A stretch of DNA of 64,000 bases from Nocardia grenadensis NBRC 108939 (GCF_001613445.1 NZ_BDCJ01000025.1:116538-180537), one strand, 5' to 3'. Counted from the first letter of the stretch, positions 42,046 to 51,836 are shown. Notes: generated by a model from the letters alone, not told the origin. A program made the numbers and translations.

Positions 42046-43254
42046 GTGAACGACGAGTTGCAGCCGACCGGCCCGCTGCGCGGAATCAAGGTCCTGGATG
42101 CCTCCACCATCCTGGCCGGACCGCTGACCGCCCAGATCCTGGGTGATTTCGGCGCCGAGGTCATCAAGATCGAGCATCCGCAGAAGCCGGATGGGATGCG
42201 GGGCCACGGCCTCGAGAAGGACGGAATCCCGCTGTGGTGGAAGATGGTCGCCCGCAACAAGCAGACGATCACGCTGAACCTCGGCACCCCCGACGGTCAG
42301 CAGATCTTCCGGGATCTGGCCGCCGAAGCGGATGTGGTGATCGAGAACTTCCGGCCCGGCACCTTCGAGCGCTGGGGCCTGTCCTACGCGGAGCTGTCGT
42401 CACATAACCCCGGGCTGATCATGCTGCGCGTCACCGGTTTCGGGCAGCACGGCCCCTACGCCAAACGTCCCGCGTTCGGGACGCTGGTCGAATCGATGAG
42501 CGGGTTCGCCCACCTCACCGGGCAGCCCGACGGGCCGCCCACCCTGCCGGCCTTCGGGCTCGCCGATTCCATCGCCGGTGTCGCCGGCTCGTCGGCGATC
42601 TCGATGGCGCTGTTCGAACGCGAACGCAACGACGGCACCGGCCAGGAGGTCGACCTCGACCTGCTCACCCCCATCATGACCGCGGTCGGCCCCGGGGTGA
42701 TCTACGCCGATCAGCTCGGGATCGACCAGCAGCGGACCGGTAACCGGTCGCAGAACAACGCGCCCCGGAACCTGTACCGCACCAAGGACGACCACTGGGT
42801 CGCGATCTCCACCAGCGCCCAGGCCATCGCCGAACGGGTGATGCGGCTGGTGGGGCATCCCGAGGTGATCGACGAGGAATGGTTCGCGACCGGGCGCACC
42901 CGCGCCCAGCACGCGGATCTGCTCGACACATACGTCGGCGGCTGGATCGCCGAACGAACCCGTGACGAGGTCACGAGTGTTTTCGAAGAAGCCGGCGCGG
43001 CCGTCGCGCCGGTCTACCGTCCGAGCGACCTGCTCACCGATCCGCAGGTCGTCGCCACCGACATGGTCACCACCGTGGAGGACAGCGAGCTCGGCCCCAT
43101 GCGCATGCAGAACGTGATGTGGCGCATGACCCGATCGCCCGGGGCGATCCGGCACACCGGGCGACCCGCCGGTGCCGACACCGACAAGGTCCTCACTCAG
43201 CTCGGGCGCAGTCCCGAGGACATCGACGACCTGCGGGCACGCGGCGTCATCTGA
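42046..43254 (+). CDS. CaiB/BaiF family III CoA-transferase
   Basis: A 402-residue family III CoA-transferase. It opens with GPLRGIKVLDASTILAGPLTAQ and GDFGAEVIKIEHP, contains IENFRPGTFERWGLSYAEL and RVTGFGQHGPYAKRP, and the catalytic Asp is in FGLADSIAGVAG. It moves CoA between carboxylic acids such as succinyl-CoA and a dicarboxylate. The GTG at 42046 follows GAGGAG, 11 bp after the hydantoinase stop. In this operon it probably activates the ring-opened acid for the CitE-like lyase. Confidence 0.94.
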   Translation: MNDELQPTGPLRGIKVLDASTILAGPLTAQILGDFGAEVIKIEHPQKPDGMRGHGLEKDGIPLWWKMVARNKQTITLNLGTPDGQQIFRDLAAEADVVIENFRPGTFERWGLSYAELSSHNPGLIMLRVTGFGQHGPYAKRPAFGTLVESMSGFAHLTGQPDGPPTLPAFGLADSIAGVAGSSAISMALFERERNDGTGQEVDLDLLTPIMTAVGPGVIYADQLGIDQQRTGNRSQNNAPRNLYRTKDDHWVAISTSAQAIAERVMRLVGHPEVIDEEWFATGRTRAQHADLLDTYVGGWIAERTRDEVTSVFEEAGAAVAPVYRPSDLLTDPQVVATDMVTTVEDSELGPMRMQNVMWRMTRSPGAIRHTGRPAGADTDKVLTQLGRSPEDIDDLRARGVI

Positions 43255-43285
43255 CCCCGCGGCAGCTTTATCTCAGGAGTTCGCT

Positions 43286-44590
43286 ATGAAATCGCGTTGG
43301 TGGACAATCGCCATCATCTTGGGCCTGGTGGTGGTGAATTATGTCGATCGCAGCGCCATCTCGTTCGCAGCCAGCCATCTGCGGGACGAGTTCGGAATCA
43401 CGACCGGCCAGTACGGCGTCATCAGTTCCGCATTCTCGATCGGCTATATGCTTTTCGCCCTGCTGTCGGGGCCGCTGGTCGACCGGTACGGTTCGCGCCG
43501 CGTCCTCATCGTGGGGATGTTCATCTGGGCCGCGGCCACCGCGCTGACCCCGTTCGCGGGCGGGTTCATCGGCCTGATCCTGCTGCGTATCCTCCTCGGA
43601 GCCGGTGAAGCGCCCTGCTTCCCGGCGGCGACGCGGATCGCCAGCCGGTGGCTGCCGGCGCACGAACGCGGGAAGGCGCTCGCCCTCATCGGCGGCGTCG
43701 CCGTCTCCGGCAGCCTGCTGATCGGCGGACCGATCCTCACTCAGCTCATCGCACTGGTCAGCTGGAAGGGCATGTTCTTCGTGCTCGCGGTCGCCGGACT
43801 GGTCTGGGTGGTCGTGGCCTACCCGTTCCTGAAGAACTCGCCGAGCGAAGCGTCCTTCGTCTCGGACAAGGAACTGCGCTACATCCGGTCCGGCCAGACC
43901 GACGGCGAGGACAGCGGGCACGAGGAGAAGGTCGACTGGGGCGAGATCCTGCGCAACCGGAACCTGTGGCTGGTCGGACTCGGCTACTTCGCCTGGGGAT
44001 TCATGTTCTGGGCCTTCATGTACTGGCTCCCCCAGTACCTGGAACACGAATTCGGTCTTTCCATCAAGGAGGTCGGCGGCTTCTCGGTGGCGCCGTGGGC
44101 GGCCGGTGTGGTCGGCGCCCTCGCCGGCGGCATCCTGGTGGACCGCGTGTACAAACGCACCGAGAGCATCCGGTCGCGATTCCTCATCATCGGCGTGGCG
44201 CTCCTGCTCGCCGGTGCCTCGATCGCCCCGATCCTGTTCTTCCCCGGCAACCTCACCGTCGCCCTGATCTGCATCTCCGCGGGTGTCGGTTTCGGCTTCA
44301 TCACCGGCGGCATCTGGTGGGTGGCCTCGATCGACGCCGCCCCGACCCAGCCCGGTACCGCGGCCGGTTTCGCCGACGCGTGCTTCGCCCTCTCCGGGAT
44401 CGTGGCCCCGTCGGTAATGGGCTTCATCGTCTCCGAAACCGGCACCTACGACGGCGGCTTCATCGTCATGACGGTCCTGTGCCTCATCGGTTCGGCGGCG
44501 ATGCTGTTCTTCACGAAGGAACCGGAGCGGCCGACGCACCCGCCGGTCCACCCGGGAGAACCGGAGGGCGAACTCACCGCCACGAGTTAG
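43286..44590 (+). CDS. MFS transporter of the anion:cation symporter (ACS/ExuT) type
   Basis: A 434-residue major facilitator with about 12 helices. NYVDRSAISFAASHLRDEFG at the first helix and GPLVDRYGSRRVL in loop 2-3 are hallmarks of the ACS family, which imports organic anions such as hexuronates, phthalate or tartrate with protons. GAGEAPCFPAATRIASRWLP is also characteristic. CAGGAG supports the ATG at 43286. As the last gene of the operon it most likely imports the acidic substrate of the pathway. Confidence 0.93.
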   Translation: MKSRWWTIAIILGLVVVNYVDRSAISFAASHLRDEFGITTGQYGVISSAFSIGYMLFALLSGPLVDRYGSRRVLIVGMFIWAAATALTPFAGGFIGLILLRILLGAGEAPCFPAATRIASRWLPAHERGKALALIGGVAVSGSLLIGGPILTQLIALVSWKGMFFVLAVAGLVWVVVAYPFLKNSPSEASFVSDKELRYIRSGQTDGEDSGHEEKVDWGEILRNRNLWLVGLGYFAWGFMFWAFMYWLPQYLEHEFGLSIKEVGGFSVAPWAAGVVGALAGGILVDRVYKRTESIRSRFLIIGVALLLAGASIAPILFFPGNLTVALICISAGVGFGFITGGIWWVASIDAAPTQPGTAAGFADACFALSGIVAPSVMGFIVSETGTYDGGFIVMTVLCLIGSAAMLFFTKEPERPTHPPVHPGEPEGELTATS

Positions 44591-44621
44591 CCTCCGCCGG
44601 ATTCGTCCGGGGTGTGCCCGC

Positions 44622-44662
44622 GACGCACCGCGTAACCCGATGAGGGGGTTACGCGGTGCGTC
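44622..44662 (+). terminator. Strong 17-bp hairpin after the MFS gene
   Basis: A perfect 17-bp stem (44622-44638 and 44646-44662) with a 7-nt loop lies 31 bp after the MFS stop and 45 bp beyond the leftward gene's stop. It lacks a T-run and may terminate both convergent transcripts. Confidence 0.75.
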
Positions 44663-44707
44663 ATGTGGTGGCGCGCAGGGCCTCCGACAGTGAGTGACTG
44701 CCGCGGA

Positions 44708-45559
44708 CTATTTCGACGGCGCTCCATCCGGGTCCGCTTTGATGGCGACCATTTCGTACCAGTCGCTGAAACGTTCATCGGCATCCATCATGTCGTCCCG
44801 GGCCGCGACGACATCGATATCACGAAACCCCGCAGCCTCCAGTGCACGGACATTGGCAGCTCGTTCTGTGGCAGGCGCGATGTTCGCCAACCCTGTGCCG
44901 ATGACCAGTCGACCGTCGTTCTTCAGAACTCTATGGATCTCGGCCGCGCCGCCCTCCTCCAGCGTGTTCAGCAATGGCACACGCTCGAGGTTGACCTCGT
45001 CGAAAACCGAGTCGGGAAAGACCGAAAGATCACGGAAGTCCGCGAGCACGTCCGGGTTGGCATTCGGATTGACATTCGCGAAGATTTCGCCCGGCTCGGC
45101 GGGACGGTATCTATGACCACCGCCTATCACGAGCCGGGCACCACCGTCGGCCGTACGAGCCTGATCCAGCAGGGCCTTCAGATCAGTCGCCGGTTTGCCG
45201 CGAAGCGGGCGCCCGGTGAAGTCGGCACGCTCGGTACCCAAGGGCCGGTTGCCCAGACCATAGCGGTTCTCATGGATATCGTCGATTTGACGCCTATCTC
45301 TGGAACGCACCTCCCGAATATCGGCGCCCTGGTATTCAGGTGGCAGTCCCGCGCGTGTCCTGACCTCCCGAACCAGAACGTCATCGACCGTGGCCGCACC
45401 CCCCGAGTCCGTGGCAGCCTGATGCTTCGCGCCCGACGTAGTTGGATGGACGGCACCACCCCGATAAAACTTGTTCGCGATCAACTCAGCGGCTTTGTTG
45501 AAGCTTCGAGTCAAGGCTTCGACTGCCTCGAGGGCCGCCTTGCCGATACCGTTGCTCAT
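44708..45559 (-). CDS. Class I SAM-dependent methyltransferase-fold protein with extra N-terminal domain
   Basis: A 283-residue protein. Residues 1-120 are an uncharacterised region starting MSNGIGKAALEAVEALTRSF. From about residue 140 it resembles a class I methyltransferase: RLVIGGGHRYRP (altered SAM motif I), VLADFRDLSVFPDSVFDEVN (motif II/III region) and EIHRVLKNDGRLVIGTG. Related domains occur at the C terminus of polymorphic secreted toxins, and the non-enzymatic front half is compatible with a secreted effector; this is inference. No immunity gene is recognised. The ATG at 45559 is weakly supported. Confidence 0.6.
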   Translation of the reverse strand: MSNGIGKAALEAVEALTRSFNKAAELIANKFYRGGAVHPTTSGAKHQAATDSGGAATVDDVLVREVRTRAGLPPEYQGADIREVRSRDRRQIDDIHENRYGLGNRPLGTERADFTGRPLRGKPATDLKALLDQARTADGGARLVIGGGHRYRPAEPGEIFANVNPNANPDVLADFRDLSVFPDSVFDEVNLERVPLLNTLEEGGAAEIHRVLKNDGRLVIGTGLANIAPATERAANVRALEAAGFRDIDVVAARDDMMDADERFSDWYEMVAIKADPDGAPSK

Positions 45560-46053
45560 ACGGGCCTCACGACAGTAGAAGGCAGAAGCCACGAATCGCA
45601 ACGAACGGCGTCCTGCCACCGCCGCGTCTCCTGATCATCGCACCGTACCCACCGTTGTTTACCAGGTACAACACCTCGGCCCAATGGCGCGACAGCTGCC
45701 CGTGCCCGTCCGGACGGCTCCGGCACCGGTCTCTGGACGGCGTTTGTATTCACTCTGCTCAGCCCTCGGTGCAAGTCCGACGACCCGGGCGAACGTGAGA
45801 TGCGGGGATGGATCTCCCGACTGACCGGCGAACTGAGGGATCCGGCCGGATTCCCGGCCGGATCCCTTCGCTCACGCTGCGTCGAGAGCTGCCGGGGGAC
45901 GAATGTCCGTACGTGTCCGGGGCAGTATCCGGGCGTCCGATCGTCCAGAGCAGGCCACGGTAGGTCGTGTGCGTCCGCAACAAGACCGGAGCCGCCGCCG
46001 TGGCTCAGCGACCCGGGGTCGCCGGGCCGAGCGGCGCCTTCGGAGGCATCGGA
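45560..46053. other. 494-bp gene-poor stretch with an orphan hairpin
   Basis: A perfect 14-bp stem with an ATTC loop lies at 45836-45867 (AGGGATCCGGCCGG and its complement) and may end the leftward merR transcript about 190 bp downstream of its stop. On the minus strand a short frame ending at 45567, just before the methyltransferase-like gene, reads QLSRHWAEVLYLVNNGGYG, which looks protein-like but has no start codon. It could be a remnant of an upstream gene. Confidence 0.4.
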
Positions 46054-46797
46054 TCAATTCTCGCCGCGGCGCTGCCCGTCCGGCTTGTAGAGCAGGCGGT
46101 TCACCTTCACCAGGACGTCGATCTGGGCCGGGTTGTACAGATCCCGCAGGGCCTTGCCGACCGTCTCCGCCGCCCGCTTCGCGCCCACCGGTGAATCGGT
46201 GGCCGGGCCATTGATCTCGGGATACTCGGAGGTCACCGCGTGCACGTAGGGAGCCAGCCGTTCGGCCAGCTCGGCTCGGGTGGATTCATCGGCGTCGGCG
46301 GACAGGTTGTCGAACTCCGCCGTGGCGGGGTCGTCGCGCTGGTCGTTCAGCATCCCCCGCAGCGCGTCCATACCGGACGGTCCCAGGACGCGGGTGAGGA
46401 TGACGGTGAAGGCACGGTCGGCGTCGGTGAGTACATGGGCGGCCGAACCGATATCGGGTGGGAGATCGGTGGATGTGCCCTGTCGCAGGATGAGGGCCAG
46501 TTCCACCCGGATGCGCTGCAACCGTTCGATGGTGGAGGCCAGTTCGGCATCCAGGGTCTGGAGCGCGTCGCGGGGGAAATCGTCCCCGTCGCCCATTTCG
46601 GCGATCTGCGACAGCGGTATGCCGAGGTCGGCGAGTCGTTTGATGCGCAGCACCCGCAGCAGATGCGCGACGCCGTACCGCTTGTAGCCGTTGGAGGCGC
46701 GTTCGGGCTCGGCGAGCAGTCCGATGTCGTGGTAGTGGCGTACCGCCCGCACGCTCGTGCCGGCGAGTTCCGCCAGCTGACGGGTACTCCACGTCAT
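46054..46797 (-). CDS. MerR-family transcriptional regulator
   Basis: A 247-residue MerR protein. The DNA-binding domain is clear: STRQLAELAGTSVRAVRHYH, then GLLAEPERASNGYKRYG and LRVLRIKRLADLGIPLSQI. A dimerisation helix follows, and a C-terminal effector domain of about 130 residues has no obvious metal-binding Cys, so the ligand is probably organic (TipA/BmrR-like). GGAGGAG supports the ATG. A palindrome within a 19-bp spacer promoter just upstream suggests it activates its own transcription. Confidence 0.92.
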   Translation of the reverse strand: MTWSTRQLAELAGTSVRAVRHYHDIGLLAEPERASNGYKRYGVAHLLRVLRIKRLADLGIPLSQIAEMGDGDDFPRDALQTLDAELASTIERLQRIRVELALILRQGTSTDLPPDIGSAAHVLTDADRAFTVILTRVLGPSGMDALRGMLNDQRDDPATAEFDNLSADADESTRAELAERLAPYVHAVTSEYPEINGPATDSPVGAKRAAETVGKALRDLYNPAQIDVLVKVNRLLYKPDGQRRGEN

Positions 46798-46851
46798 ATC
46801 CGACTCCTCCGCTACGGTTCGGCCGCCGCGAACGCGCCGGCCCTATAAACC

Positions 46852-46882
46852 AGCCTGAACCGTGCCGCAGCGGCACAGTCAA
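46852..46882 (-). promoter_or_regulatory. MerR-type promoter with 19-bp spacer and palindrome
   Basis: Leftward TTGACT (46882-46877) and CAGGCT (46857-46852) are separated by 19 bp, the stretched spacing typical of MerR-activated promoters. The spacer contains the perfect palindrome GTGCCG-CTG-CGGCAC (46862-46876). It lies about 55 bp before the merR-family start. Confidence 0.8.
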
Positions 46883-47362
46883 GTGTCCCCGCAGTCCCGG
46901 TCCATATCCCCTACCCGGATGTGATGCCGGCAGGGTGTTGACCGTGCCGTCGCGGCCGGTCGTGTCCTGACATCGAGAATGGGCCCGGCGCCGGCACGAG
47001 AGCCGTGACCGAGCGCCCGGCGCCCGCCGGACGGAAGGATCGACATGGCCTGCCCGACGCGGCACCGGAGGCGACGGCGGTATTCGTATCCCCGGGCCGC
47101 CGGTCGACCGGCGGCCGCACCGGTCGGGCGCAGGACACCGCGGCTCGGTCGGGGCTGCCTCGCGGGCAGCCGACGCCGGATGTCTCGGGGGCGTCGACGG
47201 GGTGGACAGTCGATGCGTTCACTGGCACGATACGCACCGAAAACGTATAGACCATGCGGAGCTCGAGAACACCAGCGGTAGCCTCTGACGCCATGACCAC
47301 GCACATGTTGCGAATTCGCTCCACTTCGCGTGTTCCAACCGGTGAAGGGAAGTGAACAAGCC
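46883..47362. other. Gene-free region between merR-family gene and sugC
   Basis: About 480 bp between divergent genes. No frame has both a ribosome site and recognisable sequence. No repeat is seen. It probably contains the sugC promoter, which I cannot place with confidence. Confidence 0.35.
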
Positions 47363-48436
<1,074 letters not shown>

Positions 48437-48559
48437 CCCGGATCCCCCGCATCCTTGTGTCACGCCGTACCGGCGGGAAGGTCCGGTGTCGCCACTACGG
48501 CCGATCGGGCGCCGCGCTCCCGGCCGTCCGCCGCCGGGTCGCGCGCCATTGTTCGTTGA

Positions 48560-48756
48560 GCCCCGCGCCCTCGGCCTGCGCAGCGGGTCGATGTCCACGG
48601 CGGCGTGATCGCCCTCGGCCACCCGCTCGGCGCCTCCGGGGCCCGGCTGATGCCCCCCTCGTGCACGCCATGCACGACCGCGGCGCCCGCTACGGCCTAT
48701 AGACCATGTTCGAGGCGGGCGGCCTGGCCAACGCCACGATTCTCGAACGGCTCTGA
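48560..48756 (+). pseudogene. Decayed C-terminal fragment of an acetyl-CoA acetyltransferase (thiolase)
   Basis: From about 48587 the frame reads VDVHGGVIALGHPLGASGAR, the conserved thiolase active-site segment with the catalytic His. A frameshift near 48650 moves to a frame reading LVHAMHDRGARYGL, then an in-frame TAG replaces the usual Ala, followed by TMFEAGGLANATILERL and a stop at 48754-48756. The catalytic Cys region (normally CGGG after TM) is altered. Only the last 60 or so codons remain; the rest of the gene is absent. Confidence 0.85.
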
Positions 48757-48842
48757 TCGGCGGTGTACGACCCGGTGGCGGCCGCGCGCCGCCATTGGAT
48801 CGGCTCGGGCCGGGCGCGCGAACCTGGCCTAGTGTGGTTCGG

Positions 48843-49820
48843 GTGAGCGAACTGCCCCGGATCGACGAGGTGCACGTCTACGCGATCCCACTGCGATCGA
48901 AGTTCCGCGGCATCACCGTGCGCGAAGGGGTGCTGCTGCGCGGACCCCGCGGCTGGGGCGAATTCTGCCCGTTCGCCGAATACGCCGACCACGAGGCCGC
49001 GCACTGGCTGGACACCACCCTCGAGCAGATAACCGTCGGCTGGCCGGAACCGGTGCGGGACCGGATACCGGTCAACTGCACGGTTCCCGCCGTCGGCCCG
49101 GACCGGGCACACGATCTCGTCGCCGGATCCGGTTGCCGCACGGCCAAGGTGAAGATCGCCGACCATCCCGGTTCACTGCCGGAGGACCTGGCCAGGGTGG
49201 AGGCCGTACGGTCGGCGCTGGGCCCGGGCGGCGCGATCCGCGTCGATGCCAACGCCGTCTGGGATGTTCCCACCGCGGTCCGGCACATCCGCGAGATCGA
49301 TCGCGCCGCGGGCGGGCTGGAATACGTCGAGCAACCGTGCCGCACGGTCGACGAGCTCGCCGACGTACGCCGCCGGGTCGAAGTCCCCATCGCCGCCGAC
49401 GAATCCATTCGCCGCGCCGAGGACCCGCTACGGGTCGCGGTGGCCGGGGCCGCGGATATCGCCGTCCTCAAATGCACCCCGCTCGGCGGCGTGCGGCGGG
49501 CCCTGCGGGTCGCCGCGGCCGCCGGACTACCGTGCGTGATCTCCTCGGCTCTGGAGACCAGCGTCGGACTGGCCGCCCAGCTGGCCCTGGCCGGCGCCCT
49601 CCCGGAACTCGGGCACGCGTGCGGTCTCGGCACGGTGAACCTGTTCGAAGGCGATATCGTCACCGAATCCCTGCGCCCGGTGGACGGTTTCCTTCCGGTC
49701 CCGCGTAGCGCCCCCGAGCCGGATCCCGAACTGCTGGAGAAGTACCGCCACCCGGACCCGGAGCGCACCGCATGGTGGATCGCCCGCATGCGACGGTTGC
49801 TGGAGTCGCGGTCCACATAA
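48843..49820 (+). CDS. menC: o-Succinylbenzoate synthase
   Basis: A 325-residue enolase-superfamily enzyme of menaquinone biosynthesis, dehydrating SHCHC to o-succinylbenzoate. Conserved residues are the Lys-x-Lys in TAKVKIADHPG, metal ligands in RVDANAVWD, EYVEQPC and IAADESIRR, and the second catalytic Lys in AVLKCTPLGGV. The actinobacterial signature SALETSVGLAAQ follows. The GTG at 48843 is 7 nt after TAGTGT, a leaderless arrangement. No other men gene is nearby. Confidence 0.93.
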   Translation: MSELPRIDEVHVYAIPLRSKFRGITVREGVLLRGPRGWGEFCPFAEYADHEAAHWLDTTLEQITVGWPEPVRDRIPVNCTVPAVGPDRAHDLVAGSGCRTAKVKIADHPGSLPEDLARVEAVRSALGPGGAIRVDANAVWDVPTAVRHIREIDRAAGGLEYVEQPCRTVDELADVRRRVEVPIAADESIRRAEDPLRVAVAGAADIAVLKCTPLGGVRRALRVAAAAGLPCVISSALETSVGLAAQLALAGALPELGHACGLGTVNLFEGDIVTESLRPVDGFLPVPRSAPEPDPELLEKYRHPDPERTAWWIARMRRLLESRST

Positions 49821-50024
49821 GCCTGAGGTCCGCCGAGCGCCGCCACACGGACCCGCTGCCCGCGCCGGTCGGTCACGGCCGAGCCGGGCGGCCTCGGAGA
49901 GCGACCTCCGGCGGCATCCCGCGCAGCCCGGTACGCGAACGATGCGTCTCCGCCTGGCGCCCTGCCGACCGAACACGGACAAATCACCGACGCCCGTTCC
50001 GGTGGTCTGCTTATCGTGGCGTTC

Positions 50025-50264
50025 ATGGCAGAGAAAGCGTTTGTATATCTCACCGGAGAGGCACTCCGGCACCTCCCGGACCGCTTCCCTTTCGCCGCCG
50101 GTGGCGAGATATCTCGTCATATCGAGGCCGGGCACGTCACCATCCTCGAGAACGGCTGGGTAAGCCTGGAGGCGGTCCCGCACGACGGGAGCCTCGAAAA
50201 CCAGGGCAGTTGGGTCACGGTCACCTTGCCACCCACGTCCGTGGCCGCGATCGTTCGTTCCTAG
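50025..50264 (+). CDS. Small hypothetical protein, 79 residues
   Basis: A short protein starting MAEKAFVYLTGEALRHLPDR and ending LPPTSVAAIVRS. It alternates strands and short helices and has no Cys, signal peptide or known domain. ATG 50025 lies downstream of a TATCGT -10-like element; GTG 50016 is in frame too. A very strong hairpin 13 bp after the stop supports a genuine transcription unit. Confidence 0.55.
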   Translation: MAEKAFVYLTGEALRHLPDRFPFAAGGEISRHIEAGHVTILENGWVSLEAVPHDGSLENQGSWVTVTLPPTSVAAIVRS

Positions 50265-50277
50265 CCACCGGACCCGA

Positions 50278-50330
50278 GACAGCGCGCAGCCCCTGACGCG
50301 TGATGGCGTCGTCAGGGGCTGCGCGCTGTC
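50278..50330 (+). terminator. 21-bp perfect hairpin terminator
   Basis: Arms 50278-50298 and 50310-50330 form a perfect 21-bp stem with an 11-nt loop just after the small gene. There is no T-run, but stability is very high. The rest of the 270 bp to the next promoter contains no recognised feature. Confidence 0.8.
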
Positions 50331-50546
50331 CGAGTTCTCGACCACATACCGGTCCATTCGGTGTGCGCTTCCCGGCGGGCGGCCGCGCGGACCCGGCTCG
50401 GCTGCCGGTGCCGCGGTACGGCGTGGGGGACCGGTTCCCGCGACTATCTCGGAGCTACATACGCGGCCCGCTCATCCGCGACTGCCCGGACCGAGGCGTC
50501 GACGGGTGCCGGCGGTCCACCCGCCGACCACGAAATCTTCTCCATC

Positions 50547-50588
50547 TTGTTGGTTACACCAACGTTTGATATCGTTGGTTACACCAAC
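50547..50588 (+). promoter_or_regulatory. Twin operators GTTGGT-TAC-ACCAAC over the epoxide hydrolase promoter
   Basis: The same perfect 15-bp palindrome occurs twice, at 50549-50563 and 50574-50588, 25 bp apart. Between and over them, TTGTTG (50547-50552) and TATCGT (50570-50575) make a 17-bp-spaced promoter, so binding would block transcription. AAGGAG and the ATG at 50601 follow. No regulator gene is adjacent. Confidence 0.8.
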
Positions 50589-50600
50589 AAAAGGAGCCAT

Positions 50601-51836
50601 ATGGACGGTCCCGTTCGATACGCCGCCCTCGCCGCGATCGCCCTCACCCTCGCCGTCACGGGGTGTACGGCCCCCTCGCCGGCTGCCGACCGTCAGCCCA
50701 CTGCCGCCCAGGAGACCACCGTGAACCCCACCGCCATCACTCCCTTCAAGATCGATATCCCGCAGGCCGACCTCGACGATCTGACCGATCGCCTCGCCCG
50801 CACCCGCTGGCCCAACGAAATCGCCGACGCCGGAACGGATTACGGGTTCCCGCTGGCCCGGCTGCGGGAACTCGCCGAATACTGGCGCACCGGCTACGAC
50901 TGGCGCGCACACGAAGCCGAACTCAACGAACTCCCGCACTTCACCACCGAGATCGACGGGCAGAACATCCACTTCGTCCATATCCGGTCGGCGAAACCGG
51001 ACGCGCTGCCACTGATACTGACCCACGGCTGGCCCGGTTCGTTCCTGGAGTTCCTCGACGTGATCGAACCGCTCTCCCGCGATTTCCATCTGGTGATCCC
51101 CTCCATCCCGGGCTTCGGTTTCTCCGGCCCCACCCATGAGCGCGGCTGGGACATCACCCGGGTCGCGGGGGCCTGGGCCGAACTGATGCACCGCCTCGGG
51201 TACGAACGCTACGGCGCGCAGGGCGGCGATTTCGGTTCCGGTATCTCCCAGGCGCTCGGCGCGCTGGCACCCGGACACGTGGTCGGCGTGCACGTCAACT
51301 ACCTGCCGACCCGGCCCGACCCCGCCGCCGGCCTCGAACTGTCCGAAACCGATCGCGCCCGGCTCGACAAGGTGCAGTACCTGATGGCCAACCGGCCCCC
51401 GTACCAGGCGTTGCAGGCCACCGCCCCGCAAACCCTCGGCTACGCGCTGACCGACTCGCCGGTCGGCCAGCTGGCCTGGATCGCGGAGCGCTTCGCCCAG
51501 TGGACCGACCCCCGCACACCCGTCGGCGACGAGCAAATACTCACCGATGTCTCGCTGTACTGGCTGACCGCCACCGCGGCCTCCTCGGCACGATTGACCC
51601 GCGAGTCCACCCGGGGGTCGAACCCATGCCCGGTGCCGCTCGGGGTGGCGGTGTTCGCGCACGACATCACCCAGTCGGTACGGCCGCTGGCGGAACGGCT
51701 CTACGACATCCGGCACTGGTCGGAGTTCGACCGCGGCGGTCACTTCGCCGCCATGGAGGTCCCCGAGCTGCTCGCCGCGGACATCCGGACCTTCTTCCTC
51801 ACCGCTCTCCGGGCCGGACCGGACGCAGCGCGCTGA
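50601..51836 (+). CDS. Epoxide hydrolase (EHN-type), predicted lipoprotein
   Basis: A 411-residue alpha/beta hydrolase with the N-terminal EHN domain (PF06441). A lipoprotein signal ends LALAVTGC-type (ALTLAVTGC). The EHN part starts TPFKIDIPQADLDDLTDRLA; the catalytic domain has the oxyanion HGWPGSFLEFLD, the Asp nucleophile in GAQGGDFGSGIS and the His in FDRGGHFAAMEVPEL. Microsomal-type epoxide hydrolases of this kind hydrolyse xenobiotic or lipid epoxides. The export signal is unusual and would place it on the cell surface. The twin palindromes upstream suggest inducible expression. Confidence 0.9.
   Translation: MDGPVRYAALAAIALTLAVTGCTAPSPAADRQPTAAQETTVNPTAITPFKIDIPQADLDDLTDRLARTRWPNEIADAGTDYGFPLARLRELAEYWRTGYDWRAHEAELNELPHFTTEIDGQNIHFVHIRSAKPDALPLILTHGWPGSFLEFLDVIEPLSRDFHLVIPSIPGFGFSGPTHERGWDITRVAGAWAELMHRLGYERYGAQGGDFGSGISQALGALAPGHVVGVHVNYLPTRPDPAAGLELSETDRARLDKVQYLMANRPPYQALQATAPQTLGYALTDSPVGQLAWIAERFAQWTDPRTPVGDEQILTDVSLYWLTATAASSARLTRESTRGSNPCPVPLGVAVFAHDITQSVRPLAERLYDIRHWSEFDRGGHFAAMEVPELLAADIRTFFLTALRAGPDAAR

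Noticed and set aside
47005..47250. 81-codon open frame upstream of sugC
   Set aside because: No ribosome site, no conserved sequence and Arg/Gly/Pro-rich composition expected of chance frames in this DNA.
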